Positions 44,156 to 53,574 of a stretch of 64,000 nt of DNA are shown piece by piece. The stretch's first letter is position 1. Each line of letters opens with the position of its first letter. The DNA is taken from positions 1 to 64,000 of the forward strand of contig CAJTTB010000002.1 in the NCBI GenBank assembly GCA_910579175.1. The letters run 5' to 3'. This stretch comes from an uncultured Oscillospiraceae bacterium (lineage in GTDB: Bacteria > Bacillota > Clostridia > Oscillospirales > Ruminococcaceae). The translations under genes were made by a program, and so were the position numbers. The notes below the pieces were generated by a model. The model had not been told where the DNA came from and made no database searches. It saw only the letters and a program-made list of their open reading frames with translations.

Positions 44156-44467
44156 AATTCATTTCCTCCTTGGTTTTAAAAAACCAGATATCAAAATAGT
44201 TTTCTTATCTGACACTCCCATATATAAAGACATGGGGTTCTTAATTACATAAATTTCCGGCTATACTAGAAAGTATATAGGATTTATTTATTTCATTAAG
44301 ACTTTCACCGTCAAAGATACATTTGTATCCATCAACGACAGCATTAGGCTCATGTCAAAACCTTTTATTCATGCCTTTATCTCATCCCCAAAGAGGGAGA
44401 GCCTTTGCATGTAAACTGTAAATATCAACAAATAGCTTTTATCAAACTATATGTTTACATCAATTAA
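44156..44467. other. Gap between the permease and binding-protein genes
   Basis: About 310 bases without a gene. It contains the ribosome binding site AAGGAGGAAATG of the downstream gene and a GATACATTTGTATC palindrome (44316-44329). An additional promoter or an mRNA processing site that boosts the binding-protein level is likely but not identified. Confidence 0.5.
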
Positions 44468-45397
44468 CTATCCTTTTACTGCTCCAATTGTTAGACCACT
44501 GATGAAATATTGTTGGAAGAATGGATAAGCACATGCGATTGGCAATACAATGATAATTGCAACCGCCATACGAGCACCTTCTTTTGGCATAGATGCAATC
44601 AATTCAGCAGCGCTCAAGCCCATCTGAGAAGCATTTTGTGCCAAAGCATCAATATTTTTCATCAAATTATTCAAAAATGCTTGTAAAGAATACATTGTTT
44701 GGTCGGTAATATAAAGCATAGACTGATACCAGTCATTCCAATAAGCAAAGCACAAAAACAAACCAATTGTTGCAAGTACTGGCAATGAAATTGGAAGTAC
44801 AATCTTAAAGAAGATAGTAAGCTGTGTTGCACCGTCCATCTTTGCAGATTCTACCAGAGAATCTGGAATTGTTATTCTAAAGAATGTCTTACAGATAATA
44901 ACATTAAAGGATGAAACTGCCAGAGGGAAAATCAGTGCCCAAACAGTATCGGATAAACCTAAAAATTGAGAAGTAATAAAGTAAGTAGATACCAGACCAC
45001 CATTGAATACCATTGGAATAAAGATAATCCAAGTCAGTAAACCTTTCAAACGATAACCTGGACGAGAAGCTACATAACCCATTAGTGTAGTTAGCAAAAC
45101 ACCGATAATTGTTCCCACTATGGTAACAAATAAAGAAACTCCCAGCGCCCGTAAAATTAGACCACTTTGTTTTGCCAAATAACCATAGCCTTCAAAAGAA
45201 AACGCCTGTGGAATTAAACGATAACCCGTTTCTTGCAATGCTTTTTCATCAGATACGGAAATTGTCAATATAAACAATACTGGAACTACACACATAAGAG
45301 AAAATAAAATAAAGATAACATGAAATACGATATTGGTAGCAGGACTAATTCGATTGAACTTTTCCAGACCAGTCATGTCTTGTTTTACCTTAGCCAT
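44468..45397 (-). CDS. Carbohydrate ABC transporter permease (LplC/YtcP-type)
   Basis: A 309-residue inner-membrane permease with six predicted helices. The EAA loop that contacts the ATPase is seen as LVESAKMDGATQLTIFFKIVLPISLPV (about 195-220). The start lies 19 bases after the partner permease stop. It forms the membrane channel with that partner for an oligosaccharide, most likely a mannoside given the neighbouring enzymes. No ATPase gene is present nearby. Confidence 0.94.
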   Translation of the reverse strand: MAKVKQDMTGLEKFNRISPATNIVFHVIFILFSLMCVVPVLFILTISVSDEKALQETGYRLIPQAFSFEGYGYLAKQSGLILRALGVSLFVTIVGTIIGVLLTTLMGYVASRPGYRLKGLLTWIIFIPMVFNGGLVSTYFITSQFLGLSDTVWALIFPLAVSSFNVIICKTFFRITIPDSLVESAKMDGATQLTIFFKIVLPISLPVLATIGLFLCFAYWNDWYQSMLYITDQTMYSLQAFLNNLMKNIDALAQNASQMGLSAAELIASMPKEGARMAVAIIIVLPIACAYPFFQQYFISGLTIGAVKG

Positions 45398-45416
45398 CTT
45401 AATAAATCCCTCCTAA

Positions 45417-46355
45417 CTAAATCATTGCACTTTCCGGATCGATTTTCTTAACAATTGCATTTGCAGTCAAAATGGTAATACAACCCAATACAGACTGTAA
45501 GAATGCCGCTGCTGACGCCATACCCGGAGTAGATGTCTTCAATTGCTTAAAGACGAATACATCAATTGTATTTGTAACAGTATACAAGGAGTTGGAATCT
45601 CTAGGAACTTGGTAGAACAAACCGAAATCTGAATAGAAGATACGTCCAACACTCATGATAAACATCATGATGATAACTGTTTTCATCAATGGTATTGTAA
45701 TATGACGCATTTGCTGCCATTTTGTTGCACCGTCGATAACAGCTGCTTCATAATAAGTACTGTCAATACCAGTGATTGTTGCCAAATAAACAACCATGCT
45801 ATAACCGAGACCTTTCCAAACATTCATAAAAATCAATAGCCCCGGCCAATATTTTTTCTCCATATACCATTGGATAGGAGTTCCTCCAACGCTTTCAATG
45901 ATGCCATTTACAAATCCTTTATCATAAGATAAAAATGCCCAAACAAGAGCAGCAACAACTACCCAAGATAAGAAATATGGCATAAACATTGCAGTTTGAT
46001 ACACTTTAGCCATTTTTTTGCTATGTAATTGTCCAACCATCAAAGCTGTTGCAACAGGAAGAACAATGCCAAGAATAATAAACACAATATTATACAACAA
46101 CGTATTGCGTACAATAATAAAAGCATCATTTGAACTGAACAGGAATTCAAAGTTTCTAAATCCAATCCAGTCACTCTTAAATAAACTTTCTAAAAATCCA
46201 CCGTGAATTTTAAATTCTTTGAAAGCAATGATGATACCGAACATTGGTAAAAAGCAAAATAGCAAATACCATATTACAGTAGGTGTCGCCAGAATGCTTA
46301 ATTCTGTATCATCTCGAGACCAACGAGGCTTGCGATTCTTATTTTTTTCTGTCAT
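45417..46355 (-). CDS. Carbohydrate ABC transporter permease (LplB/YtcO-type)
   Basis: A 312-residue permease with six membrane helices. The EAA motif is YYEAAVIDGATKWQQMRHITIPLM (about 212-235). First gene of the mannoside operon; the order permease-permease-binding protein is typical of the Lpl/Ytc group of CUT1 importers. AAGAAAGGATTG precedes the start. Confidence 0.94.
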   Translation of the reverse strand: MTEKNKNRKPRWSRDDTELSILATPTVIWYLLFCFLPMFGIIIAFKEFKIHGGFLESLFKSDWIGFRNFEFLFSSNDAFIIVRNTLLYNIVFIILGIVLPVATALMVGQLHSKKMAKVYQTAMFMPYFLSWVVVAALVWAFLSYDKGFVNGIIESVGGTPIQWYMEKKYWPGLLIFMNVWKGLGYSMVVYLATITGIDSTYYEAAVIDGATKWQQMRHITIPLMKTVIIMMFIMSVGRIFYSDFGLFYQVPRDSNSLYTVTNTIDVFVFKQLKTSTPGMASAAAFLQSVLGCITILTANAIVKKIDPESAMI

Positions 46356-46748
46356 ACAATCAATCCTTTCTTAAAAATTATGAATGTTTTGTGAAATTAC
46401 GATAGTTAAATTATATCTAGAACACACCCAAACCGTCCAGATAAAAAACATTAATTTATAGTATAAAAACGTTAGGTTATAGATTTTTTTTTTTACATTT
46501 TGCGAATAAACCTAAAATTTTTATCCTATAATTTTAGAAAAAACGAAAAAAAAATAATCTGTTTTTAAAATATCGGTGTAGATTTTTTACCAAAAATTTG
46601 TTAAAATATGAATCAGACATATTTTATTTTTATCACTCACTTTTTCTTACTATTTTGTGAAAAATCCACTATTCGCATAAAAAATCTATCAATCGTCTCA
46701 TACTAACATCTATGTTAGTAGAAATAAATAAAATGGAGTGAATCAATC
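46356..46748. other. Divergent promoter region of the mannoside operon and the phosphohexomutase gene
   Basis: About 390 very AT-rich bases between two divergent genes. It should hold both promoters and the binding site of the YesN-type regulator. The one clear site is the palindrome at 46701-46720. I could not assign reliable -10/-35 boxes. Confidence 0.6.
46701..46720. promoter_or_regulatory. Perfect 20-bp palindrome before the phosphohexomutase gene
   Basis: TACTAACATC TATGTTAGTA is symmetric (arms TACTAACAT/ATGTTAGTA, two-base centre), about 28 bases before the ATG. Its size and position suit an operator for a dimeric regulator. Confidence 0.65.
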
Positions 46749-48458
46749 ATGAATATTCAACAAGAATTTGAACGCTGGAGCCTACTTGCCAATCAAGATC
46801 CAGATGTCCAACAAGAACTAAAAAATTTATCCTATCCCGATGATCAAGAAGCAATTGAGGACCGATTTTTCCAAAACTTGGAATTTGGTACAGGAGGGCT
46901 CAGGGGTGTCATTGGCGCTGGAACCAATCGCATGAATATCTATACCATCCGCAAAGCTACACAAGGACTTGCCAATTACATACTAGCTGAAAAATTTGAA
47001 AATCCATCTGTGGCAATCGCCTATGATAGCCGTATCAAATCAGATGTATTTGCAAAAGAAGCTGCTAAGGTACTTGCAGCAAATGGTATAAAAGTTTACA
47101 TCTACCAACAACTCATGCCAACCCCTTCTCTTTCTTATGCCGTTAGAGCACAAAATTGTTGCGCTGGTATCTGTGTGACTGCTAGCCACAACCCAGCAAA
47201 ATACAACGGCTATAAAGTCTATGGTTGCGATGGCTGTCAAATCACCTTAGAAGCTGCTGAAAAAATTCTGTCCTGTATTCAAAAAGTAGATCCATTTGAT
47301 GATGTTCAAATGATTTCCTTTGAAGATGGACTGGCTCAAAACACCATTCAGTGGACACCAGAAAGCGTGATTGATTCCTTTATCGACGCGGTGGCAGCTT
47401 GTCGCTTAACTGACACTCCTTGTGACAATTTAAAATTGGTTTATACCCCATTAAACGGTTCTGGTTTGATGTGTGTCAAACGCATTTTAGACCGAATTGG
47501 TGTTACAGATATTACAGTTGTGCCCGAACAAGAACATCCAGACGGCAATTTCCCAACTTGTCCTTATCCAAATCCAGAAATTAAAGAAGCGCTTCAAAAG
47601 GGTTTAGAACTCTGTAAAACAATACAGCCAGATTTGTTATTGGCAACCGACCCAGATTGTGACCGTGTTGGTATCGCTGTCCACCATGAAGGAGATTATC
47701 AACTATTATCTGGTAACGAAGTAGGAGTCTTGTTGCTCGACTTTATCGCCAAATTAAGAACCAATCTACACACGATGCCCCAAAATCCAGTCGCTGTGAA
47801 AACAATTGTCACCACCGAAATGGCACAACGTGTTGCTGACCATTATGGTATCCAACTGCGCAACGTTCTCACCGGTTTTAAATTTATTGGAGAACAAATC
47901 GGATTGTTGGAAAAAGATGGAGAAGCTGACCGCTATATCTTTGGATTTGAAGAAAGTTATGGTTATCTTTCTGGAGGCTATGTTCGAGACAAAGATGCTG
48001 TCAATGCAAGTATGTTGATTTGTGAAATGGCTTCTTATTATAAACAACAAGGTCTCAATTTGGTACAAGTATTAAATGAACTCTATCAAACCTATGGCTG
48101 TTATGTCAATCATCTGGATACCCTTACCTATGAAGGTGTTTCTGGCACCAAGCAAATGAATGATATCATGACTCGATTAAGAACCAATCATCCAACTTCC
48201 ATTGGAGGTTTAAACGTAGTCGGTGTAATGGATTACCTATCTTCCCAAGGTTGGCTATTGGATGAAAAGAAAACAACAGATTTACCAGTTTCCAATATAT
48301 TAGAATTTTACTTGCAAGACAACTGTAAAGTGATTATCCGCCCAAGTGGAACCGAACCAAAAATCAAATTGTATTTCTCTGCACAGGCTCCAACAATGGA
48401 ACAGGCAAATGAAATTGTTCAAAAACTCAGTAAGGATTGCGCAACTTTATTAAATTAG
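46749..48458 (+). CDS. pgcA: Alpha-phosphohexomutase (phosphoglucomutase/phosphomannomutase, PgcA type)
   Basis: A 569-residue four-domain enzyme interconverting hexose-1- and hexose-6-phosphates. The active-site serine is in CVTASHNPAKYNGYK (about residue 143), the Mg2+ loop is ATDPDCDRVGIAV (about 300), the sugar-specificity loop is FGFEESYGYLSGG (about 400) and the phosphate loop RPSGTEPKIKLY (about 534). GGAGTG precedes the ATG. It is divergent from the mannoside transport and phosphorolysis operon, so it could convert mannose-1-phosphate from GH130 to mannose-6-phosphate besides its general role. Confidence 0.94.
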   Translation: MNIQQEFERWSLLANQDPDVQQELKNLSYPDDQEAIEDRFFQNLEFGTGGLRGVIGAGTNRMNIYTIRKATQGLANYILAEKFENPSVAIAYDSRIKSDVFAKEAAKVLAANGIKVYIYQQLMPTPSLSYAVRAQNCCAGICVTASHNPAKYNGYKVYGCDGCQITLEAAEKILSCIQKVDPFDDVQMISFEDGLAQNTIQWTPESVIDSFIDAVAACRLTDTPCDNLKLVYTPLNGSGLMCVKRILDRIGVTDITVVPEQEHPDGNFPTCPYPNPEIKEALQKGLELCKTIQPDLLLATDPDCDRVGIAVHHEGDYQLLSGNEVGVLLLDFIAKLRTNLHTMPQNPVAVKTIVTTEMAQRVADHYGIQLRNVLTGFKFIGEQIGLLEKDGEADRYIFGFEESYGYLSGGYVRDKDAVNASMLICEMASYYKQQGLNLVQVLNELYQTYGCYVNHLDTLTYEGVSGTKQMNDIMTRLRTNHPTSIGGLNVVGVMDYLSSQGWLLDEKKTTDLPVSNILEFYLQDNCKVIIRPSGTEPKIKLYFSAQAPTMEQANEIVQKLSKDCATLLN

Positions 48459-48506
48459 CTTGTCCTAAAACTTGTCAGACAAAGCAAGAATCATGATAGC
48501 GAAATT

Positions 48507-48546
48507 AAAATATCCGTTAGTTATACTAGCGGATATTTATTTTTAC
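48507..48546. terminator. Bidirectional terminator between pgcA and radA
   Basis: AAATATCCGTTAGT pairs with ACTAGCGGATATTT, followed by T-rich sequence; on the minus strand the complement also ends in T's. Confidence 0.8.
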
Positions 48547-48552
48547 CTATCA

Positions 48553-49944
48553 TCAAACTGAAATAGCTTCTAATACAGCCTGCTTAATACTGGATACCCC
48601 TACAATATCCAAATCGTCAAGTGCAAGATCTTTGAGTGACTTTAGTGCCTGTTTTGGAACAATGCACCTGCGAAATCCCAGACGCTGCGCTTCCTTTACT
48701 CTGGCAGCGATATTGGAAACATTTCGCACTTCACCAGTCAAACCAATTTCCCCAAAGGCAAGCACATCTTTTGCAATTGGTTTATCTCTAAGACTAGAAA
48801 TCAAAGCAAGTGCAACCGACAAGTCCGCCGCTGGTTCATCTAAACGCAACCCGCCCACAACATTGACATAGGCATCCAATGAAGAAAAAAAGTAACCACA
48901 GCGCTTTTCCAATACTGCCAAAATCAATGCCATACGATTATAATCAAATCCAGTTACCGTCCTTCTAGGCATTCCAAAGGCAGTCTTACTGACTAATGCC
49001 TGCACCTCTGCAAGCATTGGGCGAGTTCCCTCCATAATACATGCCACACAGGTTCCACAAGCATTTTCTGGACGTCCAGCAAGTAACATCATAGAAGGGT
49101 TTACAACCTCTTCTAATCCATTATCCATCATTTCAAACACACCAATTTCATTGGTAGAGCCAAAGCGATTTTTGACAGCACGTAAAATTCGATAACTCTG
49201 ATTTCTTTCACCCTCAAAATGCAGCACCGCATCCACAATATGTTCCAATACCTTAGGACCTGCAATCGCACCGTCTTTATTGACATGACCTATAATGATA
49301 ATGGGAATATCTTCGCTTTTCGCAATCCGCAAAAAGGCATTGGTACTCTCTCTAACCTGAATAATACTCCCTGGAGAAGAAGCAATTTTATCAATGCTCA
49401 TTGTCTGGATAGAATCTATCATAACAATATCAGGACGATTGGCTACAATGGTATTTGCAATAATTTCTACATTTGTATTCGCAAGCAAATACAAATTTTC
49501 ACTGTTTACCTGTAATCGATTTGCTCTTAATTTAATCTGTCTAATAGACTCCTCTCCAGAGACATATAAAATTTCAAGCGTCTTTCCAAGATATTGACAA
49601 ATTTGCAACAACAAAGTCGATTTTCCAATACCTGGGTCGCCCCCCAACAGTACCAAACTGCCCTTTACAATTCCCCCACCCAACACGCGGTCAAGTTCAT
49701 GCACTCCTGTTTTAAAGCGAATCTCATCATCAATATCCACTTGATTGATCTGATAAAACTGTCCTTGTTTTCCCGTTTTATCTACAAGCACTTTTTTTGT
49801 AGAAGCAGCAGAAGACATCACTGGTGTTGTCAACTTTTGTTCAAATGTATTCCATTGTCCACAGCCGGGACACCTTCCATACCATTTGGGAGATTCATAA
49901 GCACATTCCCGACAAATATAAACATCTTTTGTTTTCAAACTCAT
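48553..49944 (-). CDS. radA: DNA repair protein RadA
   Basis: A 463-residue RecA-like branch-migration helicase. The N-terminal zinc finger is CRECAYESPKWYGRCPGC (11-28), Walker A is LLGGDPGIGKSTLLLQ (about 97-112), the RadA-specific KNRFGS motif lies in AVKNRFGSTNEIGVFEM (about 255-271), and a Lon-like domain closes the protein (about 330-460, GEIGLTGEVRNVSN). The start overlaps the previous gene's stop (ATGA), so it is translationally coupled to the nucleotidyltransferase. Confidence 0.97.
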   Translation of the reverse strand: MSLKTKDVYICRECAYESPKWYGRCPGCGQWNTFEQKLTTPVMSSAASTKKVLVDKTGKQGQFYQINQVDIDDEIRFKTGVHELDRVLGGGIVKGSLVLLGGDPGIGKSTLLLQICQYLGKTLEILYVSGEESIRQIKLRANRLQVNSENLYLLANTNVEIIANTIVANRPDIVMIDSIQTMSIDKIASSPGSIIQVRESTNAFLRIAKSEDIPIIIIGHVNKDGAIAGPKVLEHIVDAVLHFEGERNQSYRILRAVKNRFGSTNEIGVFEMMDNGLEEVVNPSMMLLAGRPENACGTCVACIMEGTRPMLAEVQALVSKTAFGMPRRTVTGFDYNRMALILAVLEKRCGYFFSSLDAYVNVVGGLRLDEPAADLSVALALISSLRDKPIAKDVLAFGEIGLTGEVRNVSNIAARVKEAQRLGFRRCIVPKQALKSLKDLALDDLDIVGVSSIKQAVLEAISV

Positions 49945-51035
49945 TCTTCCTTCTTTAATAGATAATCTTGTAAAAATTCCTCTATTGTTTGATATTGCAC
50001 AATCGGTTTTTCAAAGCGATCATAGAGTTTTAAATAGTCTCCCATCACTTTATCAAATGCTTTTGCAGAAGCTTTTAAATCATTGGGGTCAAAATATTTC
50101 ATCAACTTAAAAGGAGGAATATCAAATTGTTCATACATCTCATGATAAAATGCCTGACAAGATGCCATTGTCATAAAGGACAAATAAGTATTTTTGATTT
50201 CTACTGCATGATACATCTTATTTCTCCAATTAGAATAGATCTCCTCATAGGTTCCTGTCAAATCTTCAGCAGTGATTGCCTTCTTAAAACAAAAGCTGCT
50301 TTTGATTTTTTGCAAAAACAATTTTGCATTTTTTAACACTACAGTTGTAGTGTATTTAATTTCTCCCACACTACAAGCGGAAACAACTGCCGCATAGTCC
50401 TTTAAAAAATGCTCTGGAAGCAACTTCATTTTAGAAAGTTCCTCTGGGATTCTCTTGACTCCAAACTTTATATATGATTTATTGATTAGATAAATCATAA
50501 ATTCAATTGCGTATAAAAAATTCGCACAAGCGAATTTACATTGTGCATAGTTATCGTAAATCATCACATCTGCATAGGATTCACAGGCCTTGTTAAACCA
50601 ATACTCTGCTTTTTGGCAGTCTTCTGCTGAATATAATTTTTGTAGTTTATCCTTTAATGTTGATCTTAAACTCATATATCTCTGAATCGAACTATCATTA
50701 TCCACATATACAATGTCCAGATCCAATAACTTTGTCACATATGGATCAAGATACTCTGTCATTCGTTCTATCTGGCTCCAAGGGGTACAATAAATATCAA
50801 ATCCCACATCATCTAATATAAAACATTTTAAAAGTGGCTTTACTTTTTGGCTATCTGAAATAATTAGTAAATCCAAATCGGATTTTTCATAAAAATCTCC
50901 TGTATAAAAGGAACCCGCAACACCGATGATAGAAACAGCTCCTGGGCAATCTCGAAGCATTTTTTCCACCACTGCATCTATGATCTTTTTATTGCGTTCT
51001 TCCAACTGCGACTTTATTTGTTCTTTCTTTTTCAT
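49941..51035 (-). CDS. Nucleotidyltransferase-domain protein
   Basis: A 364-residue protein with a polymerase-beta-type nucleotidyltransferase core. GVAGSFYTGDFYEKSDLDLLIIS (about 40-62) gives the G-S and D-x-D catalytic signature, with another Asp near DVGFDIY. The C-terminal half is helical and resembles the nucleotide-binding/substrate domains of aminoglycoside or MNT-type enzymes. The ATG at 51035 has GAGGGGGATTCATA upstream. It overlaps radA by four bases. Substrate unknown. Confidence 0.8.
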   Translation of the reverse strand: MKKKEQIKSQLEERNKKIIDAVVEKMLRDCPGAVSIIGVAGSFYTGDFYEKSDLDLLIISDSQKVKPLLKCFILDDVGFDIYCTPWSQIERMTEYLDPYVTKLLDLDIVYVDNDSSIQRYMSLRSTLKDKLQKLYSAEDCQKAEYWFNKACESYADVMIYDNYAQCKFACANFLYAIEFMIYLINKSYIKFGVKRIPEELSKMKLLPEHFLKDYAAVVSACSVGEIKYTTTVVLKNAKLFLQKIKSSFCFKKAITAEDLTGTYEEIYSNWRNKMYHAVEIKNTYLSFMTMASCQAFYHEMYEQFDIPPFKLMKYFDPNDLKASAKAFDKVMGDYLKLYDRFEKPIVQYQTIEEFLQDYLLKKEE

Positions 51036-51269
51036 TATGAATCCCCCTCGTTTGTCATAGAAGAAAATCACTGCTTCCCGTTATAAAGAGCATAACCTTA
51101 CGACATTATCATGATAGATAAAACCGATATTACCTAACAAAATATCCATCATCTGAAATGATTTTCTTCTTTTCATCCTGTAAAAAATGTTAGAAATTCT
51201 GTCATCAAGTCTCCCAATTTATCAGTTACCCTCTATTATCTATGACAGAAACGATGTTGTAAATTTCTG

Positions 51270-52046
51270 CTATTGTGTTTGAGAATACTCTGGCATCTTT
51301 GCCATTCCCCTGTTATCAGCATTATAATATTCAATAATTCCACAAAAAACAGCGAATGCCGTCTTTTGTTGATACTCTTCATTTGACAACATAGCCCCTT
51401 CCTCCTCATTGGACAAAAAACCACATTCCACCAATACAATTGGAACAGTAGCATTTTTTAACAAATAGATGCTATTGGTTCCTTCTTTTATCTGACGCTG
51501 ATTATCTGGTTGTAAATGATTTACAAAAGATTGTTGGATAAATTGTGCAATCAATGGGCTTTGTGGGTTTTTCACCCCATAAAACATCTGTGCACCATGA
51601 TATTTTTCTTCACTAAAATGATTTTGATGGATAGAAACACAGATTCCCTGTGGATATTCTTCTATGATTTTTAAGCGGTTTTTGATATCAGAAGTTTTTT
51701 GTTGGCTGAGTTTTTCATATTTCTTATCGTGAATCGAAATATCTTCCTCTCTGGTCATTACGGTTTCAAATCCAACACTTTCAAGCATATCTCGCAAAGT
51801 CAATGCAATCTTTAAATTAATTTCTTTTTCGACTTCTCCATTTACCCCCACAGCTCCACCATCGGCTCCGCCGTGACCAGCATCTATGACAATTTGACGC
51901 GGTGCCGATTTTACAGATGCATTTGCTGGTTGTTCTATCATATGACTTTGATAAACAACCGATATCATATATATCACAGCAAAAACACCAACAATCGCAA
52001 ATACCAATATCTTTCCTTTTGTAAGCTGTTTTCTCTTTGTATACAT
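51270..52046 (-). CDS. cwlD: N-acetylmuramoyl-L-alanine amidase CwlD (spore cortex)
   Basis: A 258-residue Amidase_3 enzyme. An N-terminal signal-anchor (about 12-32) is followed by the Zn-binding catalytic domain, with His in VIDAGHGGADGGA (about 60), Glu in GEVEKEINL, His in CVSIHQNHF and the catalytic Glu in VLVECGFLSN (about 220). In spore-formers CwlD removes peptides to start muramic-delta-lactam formation in the cortex. The ATG at 52046 is preferred over an upstream in-frame start because it begins the basic signal segment MYTKRKQLTKGK directly. Confidence 0.9.
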   Translation of the reverse strand: MYTKRKQLTKGKILVFAIVGVFAVIYMISVVYQSHMIEQPANASVKSAPRQIVIDAGHGGADGGAVGVNGEVEKEINLKIALTLRDMLESVGFETVMTREEDISIHDKKYEKLSQQKTSDIKNRLKIIEEYPQGICVSIHQNHFSEEKYHGAQMFYGVKNPQSPLIAQFIQQSFVNHLQPDNQRQIKEGTNSIYLLKNATVPIVLVECGFLSNEEEGAMLSNEEYQQKTAFAVFCGIIEYYNADNRGMAKMPEYSQTQ

Positions 52047-52259
52047 ACAAGCACACCCTTTCATGAACAAATCGTTGAAATATCCATCTACGATTATTTA
52101 TATGGGTGTGCTGATTACTTTAGTATTTTTTTATAATAGAACAGGGAACTTTATCGGTCATCTGCCAAATAACAAATAATATATTGTTGTACACACAGAT
52201 ATCTTTTTCATCTATATTCATCTCAATTGTAAACGATGATTTGTTATCAGTCTTAACAG

Positions 52260-52838
52260 TTAGCTGTTTTTAGAGTTATCTTTCTTTTTATAAATCAATT
52301 TATCCATTACAATAATATCATGATAACCCAACAAGTAATTTACTCCCCACACAATTGTTGGAATGATGGTAAATGCACAAGCTGCAATTACTTGTCCCCA
52401 ACTCACTACAGTTAAATAGGCTGTCTGTACATTTTCAAATGTGTGATCGATGATCCCAATAAAGGCAAAGGCATAGGCATTTAATACTTTATAGAGGACA
52501 TAAAAATTAGGGAATAACTCTGCTTTTGCCAATAACAATAAAATCGCAAGTAAAAACATTGGAACAGAGGCTAGTAAACCCAATTTAAACCCTCTATAGA
52601 TATCCTTTTGTTGACGATTAAATTTTACTTTATTTTTATCTTCATTTCCAATCCGCCATGCAGGACCACTAATTAATACAACATAAATCAATAATACAAA
52701 GCACCCAATCGCAAATTTATAAAGAATACTATCAAAAATAACAATTAATCCAAATGAAAGTATCACAGATAAAATAACCCCTATGACATGGGTTGTAAAT
52801 AAGTTAAATGCTAATTTTAGAGCCGATTTTTGCTTCAT
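52260..52838 (-). CDS. Hypothetical five-helix membrane protein
   Basis: A 192-residue integral membrane protein with hydrophobic segments at about 15-38, 42-60, 85-105, 115-135 and 140-165, and a basic tail (KLIYKKKDNSKNS). I do not recognise the family. The ATG at 52838 follows CAGGATTCAAAT; the longer open frame has no better site. Confidence 0.7.
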   Translation of the reverse strand: MKQKSALKLAFNLFTTHVIGVILSVILSFGLIVIFDSILYKFAIGCFVLLIYVVLISGPAWRIGNEDKNKVKFNRQQKDIYRGFKLGLLASVPMFLLAILLLLAKAELFPNFYVLYKVLNAYAFAFIGIIDHTFENVQTAYLTVVSWGQVIAACAFTIIPTIVWGVNYLLGYHDIIVMDKLIYKKKDNSKNS

Positions 52839-52978
52839 ATTTGAATCCTGCTTTCCTATTTTTTTAAAATTGACCGCCAAAAAATATTTATTTTATTATA
52901 ACATAAGCCATCATTCATTACATGAAAATTGTCTGAACAATTCCCATTTTTATAGGCAAGTTCGACGGATATCGACAA

Positions 52979-53026
52979 AAATAGTTCTATTGATTGACCA
53001 TACCTTCAATCAATAGAACTATTTCA
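52979..53026 (-). terminator. Terminator of the HPr gene
   Basis: On the minus strand AAATAGTTCTATTGATTGA pairs with TCAATCAATAGAACTATTT, followed by TTGTCG. The long stem also protects the 3' end. Confidence 0.85.
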
Positions 53027-53062
53027 ATGTTACAATTATTTTTTGCATGAACGAAGTATAGA

Positions 53063-53326
53063 TTATTCTGCAAAACCAGATTCTACTAATTTTACAAGCC
53101 CCTCAACTGCATCATTTTCATCTGAACCATCCGCAATAATTTTAATTGTCGTTCCGCCCACAATACCCAAAGACAATACACCTAATAAACTTTTGGCATT
53201 TACTCTGCGTTCTTCTTTTTCTACCCAAACAGAAGATTTATACTCATTTGCCTTTTGGATAAAAAAAGTAGCAGGACGTGCATGTAAACCAACCTGATTT
53301 TTGACTTCAACGTCTTTAACGTACAT
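53063..53326 (-). CDS. ptsH: HPr family phosphocarrier protein
   Basis: An 87-residue phosphocarrier. His15 in GLHARPATF is the PTS phosphorylation site and Ser46 in VNAKSLLGVLSLG is the HPr kinase regulatory site, both in place. The His excludes Crh, which lacks it. It is encoded alone, without ptsI, so it links PTS and catabolite control from a separate locus. Confidence 0.93.
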   Translation of the reverse strand: MYVKDVEVKNQVGLHARPATFFIQKANEYKSSVWVEKEERRVNAKSLLGVLSLGIVGGTTIKIIADGSDENDAVEGLVKLVESGFAE

Positions 53327-53574
53327 AATTCCATACTCTCCTTAATTTTTAAAAGTATAACTAAAAATAGTGATAAATTCTTTTTAGGTCTACTGTTTTA
53401 CCTTTTTACTTGACATTTTTTATTATAACACAAAAGAAAATATCGTCAATAATCTATTCTGCTTTTTAGATTATCTGATAATTTCAAACATTTTAAAATA
53501 AATCCATTTGTGCATAAACAACATAAAGTTTTCTTAATTTTAAGATAATTTACATATTATCTTTCAACATTATT

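Noticed and set aside
53063..53326. Crh-type regulatory paralogue
   Set aside because: The catalytic His15 is present in GLHARPAT, so it is a true HPr-type phosphocarrier.
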